DNA of 64,000 bases from the NCBI GenBank assembly GCA_961205875.1, contig OY540810.1, positions 8,060,001 to 8,124,000 of the forward strand. Direction: 5' to 3'. Origin of the DNA: Sialis fuliginosa. Lineage: Eukaryota > Arthropoda > Insecta > Megaloptera > Sialidae. Every line of letters begins with the position of its first letter. Positions within the stretch are counted from its first letter, which is position 1. Both the position numbers and the translations under genes were made by a program. This document shows, piece after piece, positions 1 through 11,964 of the stretch. The notes under the pieces were generated by a model that did no database searches, was not told the DNA's origin, and worked only from the letters and a program-made list of their open reading frames with translations.

Positions 1-1419
1 AATTACCACAGTGTTTTGCGTATGTTGTGCGTGAATGGGCTGCTGTAAGACTAAAACCATTTGAAACCGTGTTCCATTCATTCTAACTTCCGGTGAACAG
101 ACGTTTGAAGCATTCGCCGCAGAATTATTCATAAATCAGTAGCGGTTCTTACATTTTTAGTTAATAATAATTTTAAGGTACCATTGTTTTGATAATACTG
201 TGGGTAAGAATTCTACGATTTTAAGTTTCAATCTTGAATTTTTATATACAACCCTATATTTTTAAGCGCAAAAACGAATTTGTTAATAAAAAAGGTTACT
301 GATTTTGAGTGTCATGATAATATTATTTTTACCAAATTAATTTATACGAACCTCAAAAATTAAACTAACCTAACTTTACTTGGCGTTCTTAAAATTCAAA
401 ATTTGCTTAATATCGTATTATTTGTCAAAAAAAATTAAATAGAGATACTAATTTTTCATATTTTTTTTGTCTCTGACTAAACTCGTGGTTACATTTTATA
501 ATTTGTTTGTGAGCTTTAACAATAGTTTACAAAAATTAAAGAATTTTTAGGAGTAAAAAAATTACATTAAACTCCAAAATTAAATTAAATTAATTTTAAA
601 GTTTGAACAATCTAGTTTTCGAATCATTCGTTGAAAATTTTAATATCCTTAAGGATAACCTCTTTTCTTGAAAATGAAACGCCGACAAAAAATAAAGGAT
701 GTTTGTAGATCAGACTTTTCTCCCCAATTTAATTTTTTTTGTATTACGACCATTTTTGATCGAGTTATTTGCGTCCAAACATTTATTGTTGATTTATCAT
801 CGTTCATATTTTATCAAAAATAAAATTTTGGAGTTTAGTGTACAAAAAACAGATTTTTATAATTGCACGTTGCTTCAAACCCGACCATAAAATAGGAGCA
901 AAATTTTGGGGGGGCAAAAAGTAGTCATTGCCCCTCCTCCCACTGAAAATTTTTGTGGGGGACATCACTGTATTTAACAGATGTGCACCAAGTTTTTAAA
1001 AAGTTTAACAGTTAACTGGTAACACAGATAGAAGAAATCAGGTATAAAAGTCTATGATACGAACCACCACTGTTTTATTGACAGATATTTCGTGAATCGC
1101 AACTCTCCATCATGAATGCATGCCTGTCACAGTTGACTCACTCACTCGCTCACTACTACACACGCTATTCACCTCTCTCATTCATCAACAGAGCTAATGA
1201 CCACGCGAGTAGAGCGCCGTTCCGGTTTTTAACTCAACTCCAATGATGATGACGCCAATACTATTCACGCATCCGTTGTAAATCTAACCCGATGTAGTTT
1301 TGTTGTTCAATGCATAATGTTTGGGCGTTGAAATGATATTTGATGACCTCGTTTCGAGTTTGATTCATTCTATCGTACTATTGTTGTTTGCAGTTGTATC
1401 AGAAATACATAGGTACTAA
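1..1419. other. Gene-free AT-rich flank
   Basis: No coding region is supported here; the 63-codon frame at 699-890 has no recognisable composition or motif. A G-run followed by a C-rich run at about 905-960 looks like a degenerate transposon end but has no matching partner. A TATAAAAG box at 1043-1050 precedes a slightly GC-richer patch (1110-1280), which could be a minor promoter, but no exon follows. Confidence 0.5.
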
Positions 1420-1560
1420 TATTATTAATGCGAAAGTAACCATGTATGTTTGTTACCTTTTCATGGCTAAACCGCTGAACAGATCTTGATGAAATTTCGC
1501 AGGTAGATAGATTACAACCTGAGGAAGGACATAGGCTAAATGATTAAGATAATAAAATAT
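1420..1560 (+). repeat. Dispersed repeat fragment, Helitron/SINE-like
   Basis: The stretch begins TTATTAATGCGAAAGTAAC and runs through CTAAACCGCTGAACAGATC and GATGAAATTTCGC. This wording (cell-scale phrase 'genes-like repeat: GCGAAAGT..ACCGCTGAAC..TTGATGAAATTT') is a very common dispersed repeat of arthropod genomes, usually the start of non-autonomous Helitron or SINE/RTE-type elements. No matching 3' end (CTAG) is visible nearby, so it is a fragment. Family assignment is from memory of the motif only. Confidence 0.5.
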
Positions 1561-1607
1561 AAATTCCATATTATACAGGTTATCTCAGATAACTTTTCCA
1601 GCATAAG

Positions 1608-1990
1608 GATATCAGTTACTACAAGAGATACAGAAAGATACATAAACTTACCATATTTGAAAATGGACCGTTTTACATAGGTTCCAAACTGTTTAATAAG
1701 CTTCCAAAAGAAATAAAAGAAATTTCTAACAATAATAAATTTAAAAGTACATTAAAAACATATCTCCTAAAGAAAGAAATCTACTCAATCGATGAATTTT
1801 TCGCCTTAACATAGGATTTCCTTATATCTTATTTATGTACATATGTATTTTATTTTTATTTTTTTTTATCTTAGTGCATTTCTGTTTTTATAATTATAAT
1901 TAACGTCTTTACTATTTTCTTATTATGTACTATGTTCATAGCTCTTTATGGCTCACGGACAATAAAGATTTATTATTATTATTATTATAC
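1608..1990 (+). mobile_element. 5'-truncated LINE 3' end (reverse-transcriptase C-terminus)
   Basis: Frame 1608-1814 encodes 68 residues and a stop. It includes GSKLFNKLPKEIKEI, then FKSTLKTYLLKK and IYSIDEF. This is the typical extreme C-terminus of non-LTR reverse transcriptases of the Jockey/CR1-like group (pattern LFNxLPxxI...FKxxLKxYLL...FYSxDEF). About 170 bp of 3'UTR follows, ending GGACAATAAAGATTTATTATTATT, an AATAAA signal running into a (TTA)n tail, which is how many such LINEs end. The upstream part of the element is missing, as in a usual 5' truncation. The clade (Jockey versus CR1/RTE-like) is uncertain. Confidence 0.8.
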
Positions 1991-2940
1991 AGATTTGGTT
2001 AAATGAGATTAATTTTTTGTAACGAAAGAATTAGTATTAATACATCATTTTTTTTAATTAAACGTGGTTTATTCGGTACACACAAAAAAAATGAAAATCC
2101 CTAAAATGCTTTAAAACCCTACATACAAAAAGTACCTATCTACTTGGACAAAAAAGTTATAGCCATTAAAATAATTTCGGAATTTTCAGTTTTTTCACCC
2201 CTTCTTTACAAATAATTCTCATTTAACGGGATCTGTACCGTAAAACGGGGCAACTTTGAACAGGTTTTGGAGGTTTTTGGTTTGTAACTTTTTTTTTACG
2301 GCTCGAATTTCACTTTTTTTTACGCCAACAGAACAATGTGTCCTTTGGTTATCAGATCTATGGCAAATTTAAAACCTACCACCCCCCTAACTCCCTACTT
2401 TTTTAAATTTATTAAATGTCAAAGTAACCTCAGAAGTGGGGTTTCTTTAACAGGGCATTGAAATGCAACTGACGTCAAAGATAGTAAAAGCATGGGTTAC
2501 TTTGATATCATTTTGACCAAAAAAACTATTATTTCATTGAAAACTACATGGATTTACATAAATGAAAACAAATATTTTTACAATTAAATTATTCTTTATT
2601 AACGCAAGTATTACAATATTTGTATACTGTTAATGCCACTTAATCAGTCTCTTAAGTAATAATTAATATAATTGAGATCAATTTAAACAAGATAGGTAAC
2701 AATCAACTTTGGCAATATTATAGGCAAGAAACAATTAGTTAGAGTCGTCCTCACACACCACACATTCGTATGACGGATTGTTTGAGCCCTTATTGCTCTG
2801 TCAAAGTAGCCCCAAAATCTGTCAAAGTAACCCTGGAAGTCAAAGTAGCCCCGTTTTACGGTATATCTGTAGTTACTGAGATCCTCATTATGGAAAAGAT
2901 ATCTGGGACACCCTGTATAATACGATAGCTATTTAGTTAC
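1982..2940. repeat. Dispersed repeat split by a Tc1-type MITE
   Basis: The flanks of the inserted element at 2238-2861 belong to one older repeat. The left side ends CATTTAACGGGATCTG and the right side resumes ATCTGTAGTTACTGAGATCC and GGGACACCCTGTAT. A second, uninterrupted copy lies at 29700-29815 (CATTTAACCGAATCTGCATC, then GAGATCCCTATG and GGACACCCTATT). The older repeat was therefore present before the MITE jumped into it. Confidence 0.6.
2238..2861. mobile_element. 624-bp MITE, TIR CCGTAAAACGGGGC, TA target duplication
   Basis: Terminal inverted repeats CCGTAAAACGGGGCAACTTT (left) and its near-exact complement at the right end (AAAGTAGCCCCGTTTTACGG) are flanked by TA on both sides (2236-2237 and 2862-2863). 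TA target-site duplication and TIR-only structure fit a Tc1/mariner-type non-autonomous element. The phrase GTCAAAGTAACCC/GCCCC recurs near both ends as subterminal repeats. No transposase frame is present. An internal TGACGTCA at 2469-2476 is presumably chance. Confidence 0.85.
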
Positions 2941-3169
2941 CTAAAAAAATGTCAAAAAATTGACGTTTTTATTATTTGCTAGCATCATTAAAAGTGAATA
3001 AATAAAAATTGAGTGATTTATTAAACTGTCTGAAAGTACATTATTAATCAAACATAATAAGAATAATAACAACTGAACGGCTCATTTAACAGTATCTATG
3101 TAGTTATAAACATCACGTCACTAATTAATTGTAATCAAAATTACCAAAGAGGAAGTTCGAAAAGGTGAA

Positions 3170-3310
3170 TTTTAAATAAGGCTGCACATCGAGGCGAGAC
3201 ATTTCTTGGTTTCCGACTTGAAACGAAATTGAGAACAAGATGAAATTAGTTTTAATTCGGATGAGATGATACTACTTGAATATAATGAGACGAAATATCA
3301 ACTTCATTTA
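3170..3310 (+). repeat. GAGACGAGA-family dispersed repeat, copy 1
   Basis: Starts GGCTGCACATCGAGGCGAGA and continues with repeated GAGACGAAA-like words. The same head (GCTGCAC..CGAGACGAGA) and the same word-rich body recur at 6735-6900, 14510-14700, 19315-19650 and 39305-39645. Ends are too diverged to define a target duplication. Confidence 0.6.
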
Positions 3311-3393
3311 TGTAGTATTTGTATCTTGAATTGATTCATTAACCCTAAAAAGTTAATCATATTTTATCTACGTAAAGGTTTTTTTACGCAGTT

Positions 3394-3452
3394 AAGCCTT
3401 GACACTTCACGAAGCGGTGACGGAGACCGTTTCTGTAAAGTGCCAAGGCTTT
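3394..3452. repeat. Short GC-richer hairpin
   Basis: AAGCCTTGACACTT at the left pairs with AAGTGCCAAGGCTT at the right, one mismatch in about 14 pairs, with a loop of about 30 nt. The arm resembles the terminal word (CCAAGGCTT) of the palindromic elements at 56376-56516 and 63335-63510, so it is probably a small relic of that family rather than a gene. Confidence 0.5.
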
Positions 3453-3670
3453 ACCCCAGTTGTCCCCTTAAACTACTTGCCGACGACTGAGTTGACACAA
3501 GGAATCAACGTGATACATTAACTAGTTAGAAAAATAGATCAGAAAATGTTCGCTGTGTTAGTCGAAACGACTAGGGTTAAATGCACTTAATAAAATGCAA
3601 CTTTTTATACACATATGTATGTAAATGTAAACTAAAAAGTATTTTTATTTAAAAAAATAATAAATGAGTA

Positions 3671-4203
3671 AGGTACTAGTAGCAGTTTTGGATATGACCC
3701 CAGTAACGGTTATTTTTTAATTAAATATACTGAATTATAAATATTTGTTGATGTTTGATTATTACCATTTATATTTATATTAATCTATATACATTTAACT
3801 GTTTGACAGCGTGATTTGATGACAATCGGCCAATAGATGTCAAAATGGTGGACATTAAAACTATTTACTAGTATAATTTAGTTATTAATTATTATATTAT
3901 CATAGCAACTGCTTTACATTATTTCAAATTTTGTGTCGTAGTACTTATCATTAGCAAGTGTCCATAATTGCGTTTCATTACTGGTTTTATTTAACCCATT
4001 ACTGGAGAAAAAACAAACAAAATAAAAGGCTATAATTTAAAAAACAAACTATATTTGCAGCCTTTGGTTATTAAATTGATTAAATAAAGAGTCACTTGAT
4101 TATTAGTAACATGAGTTCATGAGAATTACAAAAAATAATCCAGTCAATCACAAAAACAGTAAACCTTGCTCTCTTATTGCGGCCATAACTGGTGCCAGTA
4201 CCT
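3671..4203 (+). mobile_element. 533-bp Tc1-type MITE, family M1 copy A
   Basis: Begins AGGTACTAGTAGCAG and ends TGGTGCCAGTACCT, flanked by TA on both sides (3669-3670, 4204-4205). It is collinear over its full length with the reverse complement of 11965-12503; shared words include GATGACAATCGGCCAATAG and TTACTGGAGAAAAAAC. No transposase frame is present. A 5'-truncated third copy is at 45381-45589. Confidence 0.85.
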
Positions 4204-4205
4204 TA

Positions 4206-5580
4206 TTTTGTAATAAAAAATAATAATCAATCGATTGTTCAATAAGTCATTATGATTGGAAGTAACTGCCAATTATACTTTTTTCTCTTCTAGATAAACT
4301 ACGTTGTTAAGTGCATTAAATATACGGCCTGTGTTGAAAAGCCCATGATTAACCATTACTAACACCTGTGTGGGTAGATTGAATATAAAAAAGCTTGTAT
4401 TTATTGTGGTCGATCTTCATTCTTTTCATGTTTTTTTGTACCCGCACGAGGTTTTTAAGAAAAAAGAACACGAAATTCGTATAATGAAAATGTAAACAAT
4501 GAAGTAATAACACCATATTGTTTATTTTGATGTTTTGTTTTGGTCTGAGCTGATTTTTAATTTTACTTACAGTGTAACTTCTTTAAATCGATCTGTGTTT
4601 GTGAAGATACTTTGATGTAAATTGTATTTTTTCTCTAAACTAAAAATTCTTATGGCAGTATTGCGTTGTGACGCCTAAATTTTAAGCTTATTTCAAAATT
4701 TTTTTTTCGTAACAAAATAAAGTATAATCTTTTCAATATTTTAGATATTTTTGTTTGCATCTTAAGGTTTAAAAAAAAAATCAAATATATTTTCATTTTA
4801 TAGACTTGTCTCAATCGTATATTGCATAATAGTAGTAAATAAAAGACCTGAGTTAAAAAATAAAAATTTTAAGTTCTTTCTTCGCTTTTTAATGGAGGCA
4901 AATGAGTAACCATAATTTTGTTTATTCAAACCCGGCGAGCGTAGTACCAAATGAAAGCTGACGATTCAAGGAATTTAAATATACGAACGCTTTGTTGTTA
5001 TTTAAAAATAGGTATTTGTGTAAATTTTTTTAAAAAATCATAAAAATATTTTGTCTCCTCCCCATATCTCCGAAAGTGACAGTGAAAAAAATTATTGGGA
5101 ATATGTAAAATAATACCGAGATCAAAAGAAAGTTATCAGCACTCACGTATTATTAAAAAAAATTTAATTATCTTAATCATCTGTGTTCAAATAAACGAAC
5201 TAATAAATATAATTTGTAGTGGTTTTTAATTTTGGCATTAGTTGAAAAGTTAAGTTTGTGTTACAATAATCGAATAAATTGAAAAACTATACGGTACGGG
5301 ACACTAATATAAGAGACTCGACTCGCACTTGACAAATTTTTTTAATGGTCTATGTGTCTGTAGAGTGACATCATCGATCTTCATCCCGGGTGTTACCCAC
5401 CTTTCCACTCCTAGTAGATATTATTTTATTATTGAAAAGTTAAAACCACAAATTGACTGTCATTGAATATTTTACCTACAGGTATATTTTGTTTACCAGT
5501 ACCTTTTAAATATTTTTAACGATATCATCGATCATTGTCAAAATATTCGTAACCAATTTATATCATCTTAAGAGAGAACA
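4206..5580. other. AT-rich DNA, nothing recognised
   Basis: No coding frame, RNA gene or complete repeat was seen. A GC-richer phrase at 5380-5410 (CATCCCGGGTGTTACCCACC) is isolated. Confidence 0.4.
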
Positions 5581-5589
5581 TATGAAATA

Positions 5590-5810
5590 ACGAACCTTCA
5601 TCCTGTTTGACGATTATCCGATCCGGGAATCAGTATTCCGACCGTTTGGAGTGCCGGATGTTGTATGTTTTCTGTTTGTTTTCTTAACTGGATGTAGTGA
5701 TTACAAATTCAAACACATCTCTTCCGGCCGTACCTGTATTATCGGCCGATCCGAGTTCAATTACACCGAAACTGTAAATAAAGCGTGTGCGCGTGTTTGT
5801 GTCTGATAAT
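5590..5810. other. Unexplained CpG-richer islet
   Basis: About 220 bp rise clearly above the surrounding base composition, with CCGATCCGGGAATC, TTCCGGCCGTACC and ATCGGCCGATCCGAG. No open frame, splice pair or transposon end explains it. It could be a regulatory element or an old exon or promoter relic. Confidence 0.3.
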
Positions 5811-5952
5811 TGAATTTACCAGCGAGTTCTTTGATCAAAATATAGAACTCGAAAAAAATAATGGTTTTATATACATAGGATGGAAATAAATAATTATATT
5901 GTTAAACCAGTATTATACAAATTTTTAAGTAGGTACTTAAATTTTACATCTA

Positions 5953-6358
5953 TGTGAAGTTAGCACCGCAAGTTTCGAAAAATTGAAAAAAAATTAAATT
6001 CTGGATAACACCCCATATTTAAAAAAAGATTTCTGCCAAAAAAAACTCTCCAAAGCGATTTTCTTAAATGAGCTTGTAACATTACTACTTTAATAGGTAT
6101 ATCAGGAAAGGGTTGATAAGAAATTTTGTCCATTTCCAAAAAACGTGCTATGCAAAATTCTTAACAGAAATTACAGAACTGCAAAAAAAATGTTATCTTA
6201 ATTATTCGAAAACCCGTTTTGAGGTTTAATCGACGAACCAAATATAGAGTTCTCTATATTAATATTTTTATTACCCTCAAAAATGATTATTTTTTAAGAT
6301 AGGTAACTCTAAATATTTTTTACTTCATTTTTTCGAAACTTCCGGTGCTAACTTCACA
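5953..6358. mobile_element. 406-bp MITE, TIR TGTGAAGTTAGCACCGSAAG
   Basis: Left end TGTGAAGTTAGCACCGCAAG then TTTCGAAAAA; the right end is the complement with one change (CTTCCGGTGCTAACTTCACA). The TIRs extend about 35 bp. The target duplication is not clear and the superfamily is unassigned. The interior is AT-rich and non-coding. Confidence 0.75.
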
Positions 6359-6734
6359 CAAGTTTAAAATGATTCTATTGTCTGTGTTGATTAAGTTTGG
6401 TTATAACGGCACTTTATTAAAACGTCCATTTTAATTGATGAACGTAAAAAATGTATTATTATTTTAATTATATTGTTTTTATTAAACATTTAATTTTAGA
6501 AATGTACAAATTCTCAAATAATAATAATGTCTAAAAATAATTTCACGTTCCCAAACAAATAATTTGATGAAAAAACAGTTGTGCGGTCATTATTATAGCA
6601 TGCCTTAATAATGGTTCCGTATTCAATTTGTGGTTTTGGCTCTGATGGATATAAATTACAAAAACATTATCATTATGGAATTAATGTTTTTTTTCTTCTT
6701 CCCATTTTTTATCGATATTTCACATTAGCAAGGC

Positions 6735-6900
6735 TTTAGAGCTGCACAGGAGACGATGTAAGAGTTTTGTAGATACAGTCTCTTCTCTATTCATCTCGTG
6801 AAAATTGAAACCATCGTGTTTATCTCGTCTTGTAAAACATTAAGCCAGCCTAGTCTCGTACACTTAACCGAGAAAAGTATTGGTCTCGTGTGAATTTTTT
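6735..6900. repeat. GAGACGAGA-family dispersed repeat, copy 2
   Basis: Contains GCTGCACAGGAGACGATG, CATCTCGTGAAAATTGAAAC, TATCTCGTCTTG and GGTCTCGTGTG; the same words in both orientations suggest inverted subterminal repeats. See the copies at 3170, 14510, 19315 and 39305. Confidence 0.6.
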
Positions 6901-6991
6901 TATAAAAAAATGTTTTTTCCATTTATTCTTATATCATAAACAAAGACATTTTGTAATATAATGAATCTTATATAACTTACTTTAATTACAT

Positions 6992-7407
6992 AGCTACACA
7001 AAAAAAAGTGCGCAGCCAAAAAAGCTACCTTTATAGCATTGTAGTATTGGCCCAACATAGTCTAAATCCAATTTTTTTTTAATTTTCTACTTACCAGTTT
7101 TTTAAAATTTAAGTTTGAATTTTGAGGTTAGGTTAAATTTTTTCCAAAAAAAATGTGTGATACCAAAAAACATTGTAGTATTGGTCAAGTATAGTCGAAA
7201 TCCGAATTTTCTGCTTACGTTTTTTTTATTTGAGTTTGAATTTTGGGTTTAGCCAACTTGGAAAAATTCAACCTAAACCCAAAATTGAAGTTCAAATAAA
7301 AAAAAAGTGGTAAGCAGAAAATTCCAAAAATTAGGATTTCGATTATGCTCGACCAATACTACTTACAAGAAGTCGCTTTTTTGGCTCCGCACTTTTTTTG
7401 TGTAGCT
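6992..7407. mobile_element. 416-bp palindromic MITE
   Basis: Starts AGCTACACAAAAAAAAGTGC and ends with the complement (GCACTTTTTTTGTGTAGCT). Inside, the halves stay complementary almost to the centre: GTAGTATTGGYCMARYATAG, GGTTTAG and TTCAAATAAAAAAAA all recur inverted. It is a near-complete hairpin element with no coding capacity. Superfamily is unassigned and the flanking duplication is not convincing. Confidence 0.75.
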
Positions 7408-9640
7408 GTGTTATTTATTTAAAGATTAACATAAAATAGTAATTTTTTACCAAGTAATTATTTACAATCGTTAAAAACTGAGACTCTTGAGAGTTATAAA
7501 TAAAATTGATATCGTCTCGGTGTGGAGCCCCAATAATTGAAATTTATTTAAAGTAGGTAACCTACTATTAGAATTATTTTTAGACGCCAGGATCCATATA
7601 AAAATGATAGTATTTAACATATTAATAAATTGTAAGAAATGCATTAAAACTTGTAACATTAAATGACACAAATATTTGAAACTAGAGATAATAAACCAAT
7701 TAAAGTAAAATGACCAAAAACAGTCAATAGCATAGCATAAATATTTGTCTGTCTTCTTTTAAATGTTGTTGGACGAACAACACTGAAAAGGGTCACGTTG
7801 TTAAAATTCCTTAACTCCCTTCGCCCTTCACACATGCCCTGTTAAACACAAACATGACACTGATCTTCTTTGACAACAAAATACAGGCTTGTATTTTAAA
7901 TAGTTTACTTTTCATTATAAAATATTATTTGAATTTCATTACGTGTGCTTACTTACACGTACCTTAACAATTTTAAATTAATGAAAATAAATGAAAACAT
8001 ATCTATACGTCCATATTCTGCACGTGTTATATGTTGCATGAAAACTATATTGGTTAATAGTCTCTGTAAATTCTATGCATCATTTAAAATTGCTACGGCT
8101 GATTGTGAGTTTTTGTAAGAATAATCTACTGATAATATTTTCTTCGGTCTTTTCTACATGTACAATGCACAGTATATGAATTTTATTTAACACGAGATAA
8201 ATAATTGATTATTACAATTATATACTCTATCCATTTTCTATAAAATATTTTTAAAAGTGGATGTGCGTACTTGTGTACACGCGTTAGAAGTTGAATTTCT
8301 TTGACATGATTGAAAAAAAAATAGTTGATATTAGTAGTGACATCAAGCGAGCAAATCCAAAACTAATAAGTATAACACCAAAAAATTTGTTTTACCGACT
8401 ATCATAAAAAATCTATGTTATCTACATATATCTAACCTAACTTCATAGTGTTGTTTTCGTTGCATGCAACACGTTGCCGTTGCATTACTAAAATTTTACC
8501 AATAAATTATTTGTTTGGAAGAAAAAATTAAAAACATAAGAAACATTTAACGATAACTGTGTTCAAGATAATGAAAAAATCACAGAAAACTATACATTCG
8601 ATTAAGAACACTGAAAAAACCTAAAATTTCAGATTTTATTTATTTTTTCAAAATATTTGTACATAACTTTCCTCTCCTTACAAAATTTAAAACGCTCTAG
8701 AACAAATTAATCTGCAGCCTAATGGAAAAGTTCATTTTGTCGCTAATACTAGAAAACTATAGATAGTATATTTTAATTTCAATTATTATTTTTTTAGTAA
8801 ATACTTCTGAATGATAATTAAATTTTCTAACCGTTGCGTGTGTTGTTCCCTAACAATTTACTAAATATCTGCTTTTTCTAATATTTTTCAACTTTCTATT
8901 ACCAAATTACCAACCAAAACATAAATACTAGAAATGTATTTGAAATGACATCAATAAAACGTTGATTACAGTATAAAGTTGTAATAATTGTACGCACATG
9001 CATGCTATACACGTCAAATGAGTGGGATTTTATGTTATTTTATAACCACATTGTAGGATATATTTTAAATAATCTATATATGATGTTAAATAACTTTCCT
9101 GTTTATAATCCCAAATGCATAGTTTAAAAGGCATCGCACTGTATTTCTAAATAAATTTAAAAAATTATATCTCATACATGCTTTTATGAATTCTACTCTT
9201 TTGTTTATTTGAGAATTCTTTATTTTTTATTGTATGTTTTTAATTACATCATTTGAAAGTATGAATATTTATTTTTTCCCACATTAATATCTCATAAATT
9301 ATTATTACTGTTCCCCCTAACGAACTTTGAGGAGTACTTCTTATTTATCTCGCCTTCAATTGCGAAAGTGTTTTTGTCGATTCGGATATAGTAAAAACAT
9401 TAAAAATTATAGACAAGACTACGTCTAGACGTATATAGGCCTAATAATAAAATACTAAATGCAATAAAGAATAAAGTTGTAAGAATTATACAGTGAATAA
9501 TATGAGCTTTCGTTTTTTGTTAATAATTATTGATCTGAAATGAATTTTTTTATAAAAATAATTATTATTTTATAATAATAAATTTCAATAATTAAACCCT
9601 CAAAATGTTCCGTAGAAACCCTATTAATATCACTTGGTCG
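7408..9640. other. AT-rich DNA, nothing recognised
   Basis: No gene, RNA or complete transposon was identified. Short minus-strand frames here have low-complexity AT-rich composition and no motif. Confidence 0.4.
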
Positions 9641-9657
9641 ACTGTTACAGCAAAATA

Positions 9658-9934
9658 TCTCGTCGAACTCGGTTATAACGTCAGAATTATTTCTGATAAA
9701 TTAATATCCTTATTAACGTCAGCCTAACTCGGGTATAACGTAAACAAATTAGATTAAAAACGTTGAAAAGGACCTAGAAAATCTTTTTTGGTCAGTAAAT
9801 ACAAAACAAAGAACGATTTCAGACAATTTCACTTGTCTTTTTTTATTATTACCGTAGCCCTGTAGCAGCATTTGAATAAAATGTTTTATATGTGATATAT
9901 ACATATATAATTTCGCTATAACCGAGTTCGACTG
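9658..9934. mobile_element. Pogo/Tigger-like MITE
   Basis: Left TCGAACTCGGTTATAACG and right CGCTATAACCGAGTTCGA are inverted repeats; TA flanks the right end (CGACTG then TA) and probably the left (TA then TCTCGTCGAACTC). CAGTCGAACTCGGTTATA is the usual kind of TIR of pogo/Tigger elements (established knowledge of the family). A second TIR-like word, CTAACTCGGGTATAACG, at about 9725 suggests an internal rearrangement or a nested remnant. Confidence 0.65.
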
Positions 9935-10499
9935 TATATGAAAGAAAAATTTAATTTTAGTTGTGGATATACTTAATGCTACAATCCCCAGACATAGATG
10001 TAAAAATTGTGGAAATTTTTTTCTTGTGGTGCCATATATAGAGCTAATGTTGGCAAAAAAATATTTTAGGGTTGTGCAATATATAGAACTAAAGCTAGCA
10101 AAAAATAATATTTTAAGGTAGTGCCATAGAGTTAATGCTGGCAAAAAAATTCATACATTTCTACCCACTTTTCATAAATGCCTGCAAGATGCTTCAAACA
10201 GTCATAGTCATTTGTCCCCCCTTCTATTTCATAGTTAGTACTACTAACTAAAAAAATTGGATTAATTTTACATAAATGTATGGTATTCACGTACTTATTG
10301 TTAAGAGGTTCCTACCCTAATGGCATACACCCGTATATGTATTGATTGATTTTTTGTTTACTTTCACTAAATTTGATTTTTTAAATTACCAATCGAAAAT
10401 ACGGAAAATCAGGAAATGTGAACTCAATTCCCGAACTATTCGAATTTTCAGATTTCTGTATACATCATGAACAAATATACGTGCTGTAAATACATCAAA

Positions 10500-10790
10500 T
10501 ATAGGTGACTTTTGAATTTCTTAACCCTTAAAGCAAACAAACACCTGAAGCCATAAGTATACATGCAAAGCAAACGCGTTGTGGTTAACGCCCTACAAAA
10601 AGCAAATAGGAAGCGGAAATCCGACGCAACCTCTAGGGATTCTTGTGTCCAGGTTATACACACTTCCGTTGCTGCAGGTCGCAGCTAATTGTGTTACCTA
10701 AACTTGTGTCAGCTTAATTTACACGGATCGAATTAGCGGCTGATTCACAACTTGTGAGAGCCTGTGTAGGTAACTTCAACCCTTTAGGGA
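10500..10790. other. Slightly GC-richer stretch, unexplained
   Basis: Contains GCAAACGCGTTGTGGTTAACG, GAAATCCGACGCAACC and CACGGATCGAATTAGCGGC but no convincing exon; the 71-codon minus-strand frame at 10448-10663 has no recognised motif. Confidence 0.2.
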
Positions 10791-10951
10791 GTTACGCAGT
10801 TGTTTTTTGTTCTATCGGTTTTAATTATAACTACGATAAAACGGTGCGATAATTTTTTTTTGAAGAATAAGCTTAACAGTTTTTATTATTCAAATGAATC
10901 GACCAGTTTTTGGGATTATGGTATTTTAATCTGTACAAAAATCAAGTACAA

Positions 10952-11199
10952 TCTATCTATACATAGTATAAAGTCCCTCGCCACGTCTGTCTGTCTGTGC
11001 ACAATTTTCTCAGTAACTTCTGAACGGATTTTATTCCGATTTTCTCTGATGGGTAGAGTGTTTCACGAGGAATAGATATTTTGTGTAAATTTCATAAAGT
11101 CGGGAGGTATCTTCGCGTAAATAACTAGCGATAAGTGAAACCAAGGTTTATTACAGATTAAATTTATATCCCCGGGTAATACTGGGTCCAATGCTCTAG
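10952..11199 (+). mobile_element. Short Helitron-like element
   Basis: Starts TCTATCTATACATAGTATAA, followed by the ACGTCTGTCTGTCTG phrase seen at the same place in the Helitron at 60036, and ends CTCTAG directly before T. TC..CTAG ends with T following fit a non-autonomous Helitron (A|T insertion). The exact start is ambiguous between two nearby TC dinucleotides (10952 or 10956). Confidence 0.55.
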
Positions 11200-11389
11200 T
11201 TAATCTATAAAAATATATACTTAAGTCATGGTCTCCGGTGAGTAATTTTTTTTAGCTGGATAGCCAATAAAAATCATTATTTTTTAATGTCGTTTTTTCT
11301 CTTCTATTCTGCATTGTATTTTGTATACTTACCATAGGTATTAACTATAGATAACTAACCTTCCCCCAGCCTAAGACCAACAGGCTAGC

Positions 11390-11655
11390 GCCGTGTCAGC
11401 CCCCTCCCCCCTTTGTGGAACCAAGACATACATAAGTACAAATACATTACAAAAAATGTAGTTAAATACAAATACTTTTCAGAAAATTGCACCTACTTTT
11501 ACAAAAGTACTCAATTATTTTTTACAAAGGTAAATAAATTATACATTAAAAATGTAATTGAGTTCATTTATAAGTAAATATTTAAGAGCAAATACAATTA
11601 CTTTAAAAAGTATTTAAGTATTTGTGCTTAGGTACATGCGCAGCTCTGATTTAAA
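11390..11655. repeat. GTACTT-rich repeat with AGAGCTG end
   Basis: AT-rich body full of AAGTACAAATAC/AAGTATTT words ending GGTACATGCGCAGCTCTGA. Related, partly inverted copies lie at 17585-17745 (starting CAGAGCTGTGCATGTACTT) and at 60980-61095 (ending GGTACTTGTGGCAGCTCTGA). The CAGAGCTG end resembles some hAT-like MITE ends; no target duplication was found. Confidence 0.5.
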
Positions 11656-11964
11656 TGCGACTAAAGATTGCATTTTCTTAGAAATATGATTCACTCGTTT
11701 ACCAATGTAACTAACAAGGAATGTCTTTCCGGTGCACTGCACCAATATTTTTTTTATATTTTTTATATAGAGTAATATAGTCTATTTAAATAGAAAACGC
11801 ATAGTATAGTTATTTTCTAACTCTTTGCTAACTCTGGATTTTTCCAAAGACTAGAGCTCTTGAAATTATATCTTGAATGGTCAATTAATGGTTCTAACTT
11901 TAATTAGTCAAAACAACAGTTAAAGGTAAACTTTAGACTTCTAAATTCCGACATAGTATAAATA

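Noticed and set aside
9749-10144. 131-codon minus-strand frame as a gene
   Set aside because: Overlaps the pogo-like MITE, repetitive low-complexity composition, no domain.
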